Assembly (NCBI GenBank): GCA_945890485.1
Contig: CAMDCN010000003.1
Location: 124,001 to 188,000 of the forward strand
Source: Candidatus Sulfopaludibacter sp. SbA3
GTDB lineage: Bacteria > Acidobacteriota > Terriglobia > Bryobacterales > Bryobacteraceae
Length of the DNA stretch: 64,000 nucleotides
Direction: 5' to 3'
The translations under genes and the position numbers were made by a program. How positions within the stretch are numbered: the stretch's first letter is position 1; each line of letters begins with the position of its first letter. Shown here piece after piece: positions 63,518 through 64,000 of the stretch. The notes beneath the pieces were generated by a model that saw only the letters and a list, made by a program, of their open reading frames with translations, did no database searches and was not told the origin of the DNA.

Positions 63518-63654
63518 ATGCGGGGAAACCTCACAATCCAGATAAACCAATATAGGGAATCACTGAGTATTAGTCAAATGAAACCTAGAAGTCGGCACAA
63601 TCGGTTTTCCTAATATAACAAAATTATGAAACTCGATAATTGTCGCCTGTTGGA

Positions 63655-63669
63655 ATAAGGCGATCTTAT
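63655..63669 (+). promoter_or_regulatory. LysR-type T-N11-A dyad in the gltB/LysR spacer
   Basis: ATAAG-GCGAT-CTTAT is a perfect 5-bp dyad with T and A separated by 11 bases, the form recognised by LysR-type regulators. It lies 3 bp before the LysR ATG and overlaps a TATGAT (63667-63672) that could be a -10 for it. Confidence 0.5.
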
Positions 63670-63672
63670 GAT

Positions 63673-64000
63673 ATGCTGGCGCTTGTGAATTTCGAGCATC
63701 TTAAGCTCTTTCGCGATATCGGTCAATACAGGAGTGTCAGCAGAGGCGCGTCGCTCAATGCGATCAGCCAGTCCGCCGCGAGCCAGCATATCCAGGAACT
63801 CGAAAAGTCACTTTCGGTGAAACTGCTGGACCGCTCCACCCGGCCGCTGACGCTGACGTCCGCCGGGCGCCTCTATTTTGAGCTTTGCCGGGACGTCTTG
63901 CGGAGGAAAGAAGAGTTCGACGCGTCGTTAACCAACCTGGCGGGCGATGTGGAAGGCACGGTGCGGGTGTCGTCGATCTATTCCGTCGGCCTGTCTGAGA
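63673..64000 (+). CDS. LysR-family transcriptional regulator, N-terminal part (3' end outside window)
   Basis: The frame is open to the window end (109 residues). It has the LysR winged helix-turn-helix: NFEHLKLFRDIGQYRSVSRG, SQSAASQHIQELEKSLSVKLLDR, and TLTSAGRLYFE. It should bind DNA as a tetramer with a small-molecule co-inducer. A GTG at 63685 would give MNFEHLKLF, the usual LysR start, so the true start may be 12 bases later. It diverges from gltBD, as GltC-type regulators often do, and may control glutamate synthase. Confidence 0.88.
   Translation, partial: MLALVNFEHLKLFRDIGQYRSVSRGASLNAISQSAASQHIQELEKSLSVKLLDRSTRPLTLTSAGRLYFELCRDVLRRKEEFDASLTNLAGDVEGTVRVSSIYSVGLSE

Noticed and set aside
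58895-63613. Two very long + strand open frames (805 and 757 codons) opposite gltB
   Set aside because: gltB has every expected catalytic and cluster motif on the minus strand. The opposite frames show only Val/Arg/Glu-rich shadow text.

Overview
The window reads as chromosomal DNA of a GC-rich Gram-negative heterotroph, most likely an Acidobacteriota member near Bryobacterales/Solibacter. Evidence: two Oar-like TonB-dependent receptors (one partial), a VWFA-type protein of the kind common in acidobacteria, an 'acidobacterial duplicated orphan permease' (ADOP), a DUF1549/DUF1553 plus DUF1501 pair, three sulfatases and an outer-membrane porin. It is gene dense: 58 protein genes (two cut by the window edges) and two tRNAs. 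No stretch longer than 300 bases lacks a gene. I see no insertion sequence, prophage, CRISPR array or integron.

Layout. 0-9 kb: end of a TonB receptor, RNase T2, then a + strand run thiL, O-methyltransferase, unknown secreted protein, DUF4380 protein and two sulfatases. 9-15.4 kb: VWA protein and RluD-type pseudouridine synthase, divergent galU with a GT39-like membrane protein, a ThDP enzyme and galE. 15.4-28 kb: secreted amidohydrolase, S41 peptidase, aquaporin Z, a full TonB receptor, an orphan ABC ATPase, tRNA-Ile2(CAU), the cytochrome/DUF1549/DUF1553 protein with its DUF1501 partner, and TerC. 28-34.3 kb: membrane-redoxin fusion, then a tightly coupled run hemD, FMN hydroxyacid oxidase, hexaheme cytochrome, atpZ, atpI, atpB, atpE, followed by a DapA-like aldolase and a DUF4440 protein. 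34.3-38.6 kb (- strand): enolase-superfamily dehydratase, heptaheme cytochrome with a PQQ sugar dehydrogenase, and a porin. 38.7-44.3 kb: nitrogen-control operon amtB-glnB-glnD plus a sulfatase. 44.3-46.4 kb: Rieske protein and a cytochrome b carrying two c-type haem sites. 46.4-54.6 kb: mixed genes including hldD, tRNA-Pro(CGG), an LdhA-like dehydrogenase and the ADOP permease. 54.6-64 kb: Ser/Thr kinase, orphan infC, a DUF4160/DUF2442 pair, gltBD, and a divergent LysR regulator cut by the window end.

How it fits together. The window joins polymer scavenging (sulfatases, TonB receptors, DUF1549/1501) to periplasmic oxidation with multihaem cytochromes (FMN oxidase + hexaheme, PQQ dehydrogenase + heptaheme, Rieske/cytochrome b-cc) and proton-motive ATP synthesis (F0 genes). 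Ammonium uptake and assimilation are covered by Amt, PII, GlnD and GOGAT.

The most striking non-gene signal is in the promoters. In at least seven genes a TANNNT hexamer sits exactly six bases before the start codon, and in several more 7-9 bases before it. Many divergent start codons are only 14-25 bp apart and several convergent genes overlap at their ends. Together this suggests widespread leaderless or near-leaderless transcripts. All functional calls come from reading motifs; no database search was run.
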